Shown piece by piece: positions 59,620-64,000 of a stretch of DNA of 64,000 nt (its first letter is position 1; the number at the start of each line of letters is the position of its first letter). Source of the stretch: JAGTVG01 sp963699805. GTDB lineage: Bacteria; Bacteroidota; Bacteroidia; Cytophagales; Cyclobacteriaceae. A program made the translations under genes and the position numbers. The stretch is from contig CAVOVH010000004.1 of NCBI GenBank assembly GCA_963699805.1, forward strand, positions 1 to 64,000, written 5' to 3'. Under the pieces are notes generated by a model. That model did not search any database. It was not told the DNA's origin and saw only the letters and a list, made by a program, of their open reading frames with translations.

Positions 59620-61041
59620 CTACTCAGGTTTGATTCCGGGTGGTATCCAAGTACCGTCTATTACTTTTTCCATCGGAGCATATAAACGCATAAAAAGTTT
59701 AAAATCTCCTGCTTTCGGCGCTGGCAACCAATTTGCTTCATTTGCCTTACCGGGAGATTTACTTTGTATATATATGGTTAGGGACCCATCTGCATTTGGT
59801 TTCATCTGACTTCTATCGCCAACCGCATACCGATTCAATGGATTGTCTACCAGGTATCCTTCCATATCGTACATGGTTAAGGACCAGAATGCCTGGGCCG
59901 GTGGCCATTCACCAGCGTCAAAAGTTAAGGTATACTTTTTGTCGCTCGTTAGTTGATTTCCTTCAACATCCTGTACGGTAAAAGGATAAAAGGCATCCTC
60001 GATTAAATTGCCTCCAATACCGGCATAAGTCCAGGCTGCGCGATAGATGTATTTTGTGCCATAGCGTCCCATATCATAGGTTAGAGTCCATCCGTTAACA
60101 ATTTCGCCCAGATTTTTGATTTCCTCTGCCAGGGCTGCCTTTGCTTCAGCAATTCCTTCTTCGAGGGCGGCCTTTAGCTCGTCACTTAATGCTGCGGTTG
60201 AAAATGGTGCTCCCGGTTCTATGCCCAGAGCTAGAAGCTTCTTTAGCATCGGGGCATCCCCGGTATAAGGCGGATTGGTTGCCATCAGTCGATTTAGCCT
60301 ACTAAAGAATTGTTCCGCATCAAGGGCCATAAGCTGTGTATTCACCAGGGTTTCACCATCTACCCCTTCTTTTAATGGAACATGGTCTGGAGCCACATAG
60401 GGTGTCCCCCAATCAGATAATGGTGTAAGCTTATACTGATCTTGAAGTGCATTTACTTCGACATAGTCGCTGCCTCCAGGAGTATAGGTACGGCCTGCAA
60501 TGATGGTGAGCTCAGTAGGTGATTGCAACACTTCAACACCATCTGGCGTTGTCCCTTTCCAGTCAGGCCCAGCTATAAGAAAATTATGCGCATTGACTCC
60601 GTCATGTGTCCGAGAACCTGGTGATGCCGGAACACCATTCCATGCATCAACGATTTGCATTACCCAGTATCGATCGCCCATCGGGGGTACAGATAGAATA
60701 ATAGGCTCCTGGGATAAATCGAGACTGGCAAAAGAATACAAATTATCAACATTGAAACCAACAACAAGACGATTTGATGCATCAACAAATTTCCGGTAAT
60801 GTACAAATTGATTAACCGGGGCACGCGTTGCACTTGGTTTGGTAACGTAAGAACTGTAATCAAACTGAATCTCAAACATTACTAATGGCATAGCGAAGAG
60901 CCAGGCTTCTTTTGCCAGGATCTTGGCCTGTTCCGGGCTCAGAGCACCTTGTTTTCCTTCCTTTTTGTTCGTGTTGCAGGCTGATATGAGTAGCGTCATT
61001 ACGATCAGCAGCACTTGAAATCTTAAATTAATGATTTTCAT
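59620..61041 (-). CDS. DUF1254/DUF1214 lipoprotein B
   Basis: Start at 61041; ~473 residues. Lipobox LLISAC and NTNKK as in A. EQAKILAKEAWLFAMPLVMFEIQ, FVHYRKFVDASNRLVVGFNVDNLYSFASL, PPMGDRYWVMQIVDAWNGV; then TYDMGRYGTKYIYRAAWTYAGIGGN, AFWSLTMYDMEGYLVDNPLNRYAVGDRS and WLPAPKAGDFKLFMRLYAPM. About two thirds identical to A by eye. Both domains present and intact. Exported, probably periplasmic-face lipoprotein; activity unknown. Confidence 0.9.
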   Translation of the reverse strand: MKIINLRFQVLLIVMTLLISACNTNKKEGKQGALSPEQAKILAKEAWLFAMPLVMFEIQFDYSSYVTKPSATRAPVNQFVHYRKFVDASNRLVVGFNVDNLYSFASLDLSQEPIILSVPPMGDRYWVMQIVDAWNGVPASPGSRTHDGVNAHNFLIAGPDWKGTTPDGVEVLQSPTELTIIAGRTYTPGGSDYVEVNALQDQYKLTPLSDWGTPYVAPDHVPLKEGVDGETLVNTQLMALDAEQFFSRLNRLMATNPPYTGDAPMLKKLLALGIEPGAPFSTAALSDELKAALEEGIAEAKAALAEEIKNLGEIVNGWTLTYDMGRYGTKYIYRAAWTYAGIGGNLIEDAFYPFTVQDVEGNQLTSDKKYTLTFDAGEWPPAQAFWSLTMYDMEGYLVDNPLNRYAVGDRSQMKPNADGSLTIYIQSKSPGKANEANWLPAPKAGDFKLFMRLYAPMEKVIDGTWIPPGIKPE

Positions 61042-61142
61042 AAAGTGTGATTTATTTTCTAAAAGCAATCAATGTTTCTCCAGCACTTCTAGCGTTTAGT
61101 ATAAAGGGTACTCTAATGCTCTTTATACAGTTTCTCATGCCG

Positions 61143-62714
61143 TTATTCTATTTCTGATATTTCACCTGGTCTCCAGGTTTTTTCAATCCATGGTTCAAGT
61201 GGTCCGTAAATCCTGAGCGCAACAAACCAGCTCTTACCCGGTATGGTTTGCAGCCAGTTGTTTTCAAATCCATCTGGTGCCTCGGGGCCAAAATAGATGT
61301 CAAATGAACCATCATCATTCATTTTGATGCCCTCTGTCTGGCTGCCGACGGTAGGATAGGGTTGGTCTGTTTGAAGCATAGAACGTGTCTGTGAATCGTA
61401 AATGGTTACTGCCCAGAAATCCTTGGCCGGGGGCTGAGGGGGTAAGTGCAGTTTATAAGTTTTACTTCCATCAAAGGGCAGCTTCTTATCATCCACAAAG
61501 GCAATACCATAGTCTGAACCCTTTCCCGGAATGGTTGCACCCATGGCGGGAGTAACACCCGTATAGGGATAATGGAACATGACGCGTGCATCTGAGTTCA
61601 TGGTATGGCCGTCATCACCATTGAAAAAGACGTTCTTGTTGACCCATCCCGTTATCCAGGCGCTTTCCGTGTCGGGATAGATTTGAACACCCTTCATATT
61701 GGCGACACTTCCGCTGGTTCTTGGGTACCAAACAATGGATCGGGCTGTTGCGTTTCCGATGGCCACCGCATCAGTGAGAATACGTTTCATACGTTCGTCA
61801 GGATTAAATTCTTTTCCTTTTTCAATGCCGATGCTCGCGAGCAAACCACGGGTTTCTGCATCAATCATCTCCAGCGGTTCTTCCTGTATCACCTCATTCA
61901 CATGATAATAGAAGTTGATGTCATTGTCGTGAATCGTATTAAAAGACTTCCCGGTAGCGTTCATAAATTCCATGGGCTTTGGATTGTCCTTTTCACTCAA
62001 GGGATATACTTTTAAGTTTTCCTTGATGTTGGTTACGGCATTTTCCAGTCCTTTGTCAATGGATCCACGCATGAAGGCCCAAACCCGAAAGGTTTTGGAT
62101 TGGACAACGAAATAGCCCTGAGGGACCTCTCCCTCATAACCCGGAGGTAGAAGGAGGAATTTGCCGCCCTGTCCTTTGTCCGGTCCAAAGGGGCCAATAT
62201 CACCGATGTACCTGAACCAGGCGTCATTAAACGCACCCAACATGCCAGCGGGAATTTCCAAAACCATTGGCCCCAGGTCCTTCATGTTGATATAGGGTGT
62301 TGCATACAAGGTGTTGGTATTGGCTGTTAAATAGAGCGGTTTAGAATCCATAAGGCCTTCTGTCACCATCACTTTATTATAATCTGATACACCGATTGCT
62401 GAAGGACCCAACATCAATTGCCGCACCGAGGCAGCTGGCATAGCCTTTAAAAAGGCATCCACACCGCGCATCCTATCCAGATTTTCATAGACCAGTTCGG
62501 CAGTCTCCGGTAAAGGAGCACCATCGTTAAAATGTAATGTTCCTATCGAAGTGGGCACTTCGTTTGGCGTTGTAATTCCCGCAGGAATTTCAGTGGTCTG
62601 AGCATAGGTGGCCGGCGCTTCTTTTTGGCTTTTACCACTATCATTTTTTTCCTGACAGCTGGTAAATACTGCCAGAAGAGTTAAGCTTAGTATTCCGAAT
62701 TTGAATTTTCTCAT
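61143..62714 (-). CDS. DUF1254/DUF1214 lipoprotein C
   Basis: 523 residues. Signal MRKFKFGILSLTLLAVFTSC (lipobox), a linker, then LVYENLDRMRGVDAFLKAMPAASVRQLML, YLTANTNTLYATPYINMKDLGPMVLEIPAGMLGAFNDAWFRYIGDIG (DUF1254) and FHYPYTGVTPAMGA, DFWAVTIYDSQTRSMLQTDQPYPTVGS, NNWLQTIPGKSWFVALRIYGPLEPW (DUF1214). A different subfamily from A and B. Its duplicate survives only as the scar at 59461. Intact. Confidence 0.9.
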   Translation of the reverse strand: MRKFKFGILSLTLLAVFTSCQEKNDSGKSQKEAPATYAQTTEIPAGITTPNEVPTSIGTLHFNDGAPLPETAELVYENLDRMRGVDAFLKAMPAASVRQLMLGPSAIGVSDYNKVMVTEGLMDSKPLYLTANTNTLYATPYINMKDLGPMVLEIPAGMLGAFNDAWFRYIGDIGPFGPDKGQGGKFLLLPPGYEGEVPQGYFVVQSKTFRVWAFMRGSIDKGLENAVTNIKENLKVYPLSEKDNPKPMEFMNATGKSFNTIHDNDINFYYHVNEVIQEEPLEMIDAETRGLLASIGIEKGKEFNPDERMKRILTDAVAIGNATARSIVWYPRTSGSVANMKGVQIYPDTESAWITGWVNKNVFFNGDDGHTMNSDARVMFHYPYTGVTPAMGATIPGKGSDYGIAFVDDKKLPFDGSKTYKLHLPPQPPAKDFWAVTIYDSQTRSMLQTDQPYPTVGSQTEGIKMNDDGSFDIYFGPEAPDGFENNWLQTIPGKSWFVALRIYGPLEPWIEKTWRPGEISEIE

Positions 62715-62911
62715 TTTTTTCTATTTAAGGGCATACAACGATATCGTAGATGGTGCGTTTTAATGCGCTATATAAATGTGTAGCCAGTTTTACCCATTCA
62801 TAATATCTGTACTCTTATTTTTTATGTATCAATTGGCATATATACTTTTCAAAGTTTCTCCGGATGAGAGTTCTCCGGATGCAGACGCACCCGGAGAGGA
62901 ATTTTATCTTG

Positions 62912-64000
62912 TTAATCCACGCGCACGACACCTGGCATGTTGTAGCTGCCATCGATTATCGGGGTGTATGCACCGTAGAAACGGGCGGCAAACTGGAAGC
63001 CGTCTTCAGGGGCAGGCAGCCAGTTCTGAAGTTGTTTTGGATCACTCGGCTTGTCATGCTGAACATAGATTACAAGCTTTCCGTTTTCGGTATGCAGCTT
63101 GCCTCGCTCAAGCATAAAACTGTTGAGTGAGTAGCGGTCGAGCGGGTTATCATAAAAGTACCCTTCCTTATCGTAAAGGGGCATTTCCCAGAATTCGCTC
63201 ACTGGCGGCATGTCATCCAAATTGAAGGTGATTGTGTATTTGTGCTCGCCCGAAAGCGGCTGGCCTTCCGAATCCTTCATGCAAAATGAGCCGGTGTGAG
63301 ATCGTGAGGGTATAGGAGCAAGTAAAGCAAGAAGCCCGTAAAATGCCCGCTGCTCCCAGTCGGTATCCTTGTACCTTAGATCATTCGAAAAGTCCCATCC
63401 ATTTCTATCCACTCCTGTACCCTTATCCGCCAAAGCCATCGCATCTTTTCTGCCTTCTTCGATTCCTTCTTCTATAGCAAGCTTGATTTCAGGCGCCAGC
63501 AGAGAGGGATCGAAGGTTGTACCCGCTTTCAATCCGATACGCTCAAATCGTGCCAATGCATTAATCTCTTTGTATCCGTCTTCTTGTTTGGTAAAACTTG
63601 GATCATTCAACACAAGACTTACCCATCTCATAAAATCCATTCCCTTCAATCTGCCTGGGGTACTGATGCTGTCCATACCAGGGTATGTGGGATACTTCGC
63701 AGGAGTTATCGGCATATCCTCAGCTTTCACCTCCTTGCGGCCAGAGGCTTCCCACTGGCTAAGCGTCATGAGAGTGATCCGATCTTGAATCGAGTTAACA
63801 AGCTGCAGCTCCTTCTCGGTATCATCGGTGAGTGCAATACGCACCAGCGCTCCTGAAAAATTGGATGGGGATTTCACAATATCGGCCCCAACGAAACCAT
63901 CGGGAAGACTACCACTCCAATCTGGACCTATTAACAACCGTTTTACAGTACCCGGTGCATTGAATTGGCTACCGATCATGTGCCACCAGCGTGCATAATT
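62912..64000 (-). CDS. DUF1254/DUF1214 protein D, 5' end outside window
   Basis: The frame stays open to the window edge (NYARWWHM before the first Met), so the N-terminus is missing; ~362 residues remain. VKRLLIGPDWSGSLPDGFVGADIVKSPSNFSGALVRIAL, DRITLMTLSQWEASG (DUF1254 end), GWDFSNDLRYKDTDWEQRAFYGLLALLAPIPSRS, FWEMPLYDKEGYFYDNPLDRYSLNSFML, LQNWLPAPEDGFQFAARFYGAY (DUF1214). GC intermediate. Fourth member of the cluster; substrate unknown. Confidence 0.9.
   Translation of the reverse strand, partial: NYARWWHMIGSQFNAPGTVKRLLIGPDWSGSLPDGFVGADIVKSPSNFSGALVRIALTDDTEKELQLVNSIQDRITLMTLSQWEASGRKEVKAEDMPITPAKYPTYPGMDSISTPGRLKGMDFMRWVSLVLNDPSFTKQEDGYKEINALARFERIGLKAGTTFDPSLLAPEIKLAIEEGIEEGRKDAMALADKGTGVDRNGWDFSNDLRYKDTDWEQRAFYGLLALLAPIPSRSHTGSFCMKDSEGQPLSGEHKYTITFNLDDMPPVSEFWEMPLYDKEGYFYDNPLDRYSLNSFMLERGKLHTENGKLVIYVQHDKPSDPKQLQNWLPAPEDGFQFAARFYGAYTPIIDGSYNMPGVVRVD

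Overview
The window looks like a metagenomic or long-read contig with two different parts. Positions 1 to about 11.2 kb are GC-rich and use strong Shine-Dalgarno sites (for example AGGAGG before the TPR gene). They hold two convergent, closely related secreted metallophosphoesterases with different C-terminal repeat modules, a TPR gene, a wrecked DDE transposase, a NusG/RfaH-type antiterminator and the N-terminal piece of an FAD oxidoreductase. This part does not look like Bacteroidota; Nitrospirota or Pseudomonadota would fit better, but that is inference. From about 11.4 kb to the end the sequence is AT-richer, mostly lacks Shine-Dalgarno sites, has TAnnTTTG promoter boxes, Bacteroidota-style lipoproteins and a type IX secretion sorting domain, so it is Bacteroidota, perhaps Saprospiria-like. 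The FAD gene breaks in mid-domain exactly at the changeover, so an assembly chimera must be considered.

Layout of the second part. 11.4-22.3 kb is a defence island: a small unknown gene between imperfect direct repeats, an HNH nuclease, a Shedu (DUF4263) nuclease, a ~1,600-codon type ISP restriction-modification enzyme, a translationally coupled 129-residue unknown protein, an XRE/ImmA-like peptidase paired with a DUF4411 PIN-like protein, an hsdM fragment and an EEP-family nuclease. Two homologous hairpin-rich repeats, at 12.48-12.60 kb and 22.08-22.25 kb, bracket most of it. 22.4-31 kb holds a class III adenylate cyclase with TPRs, a large T9SS-exported repeat protein, small secreted proteins and a SAM hydroxide adenosyltransferase. 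31-43 kb carries a TauE/SafE permease, several glycosidases (GH20, an apiosidase-like GH, GH3), AsnA, an ATPase behind a palindromic operator, a FISUMP lipoprotein and a redox-type C_GCAxxG_C_C protein. 43-50 kb has the carboxynorspermidine dehydrogenase/decarboxylase pair, class I aldolase, a PNPOx-like protein, an ABC transporter and a repeat-rich spacer.

50-64 kb, all on the minus strand, is an envelope cluster. It has a PQQ/propeller-like secreted protein, a DUF389 membrane protein, an outer-membrane porin fused to an amidohydrolase remnant without its barrel, a lipoprotein fusing a class A acid phosphatase to a 2H phosphoesterase, an outer-membrane channel and four DUF1254/DUF1214 proteins. 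The DUF1254 block records a tandem duplication, an internal deletion that left a 39-codon scar, and a GC-rich gene sitting behind a borrowed local signal peptide.

Many genes, worst between 11 and 19 kb, carry single-base frameshifts with the protein sequence well kept on both sides. This suggests unpolished indel errors more than old decay, though some in-frame stops are also present. Gene boundaries given across frameshifts are reconstructions.
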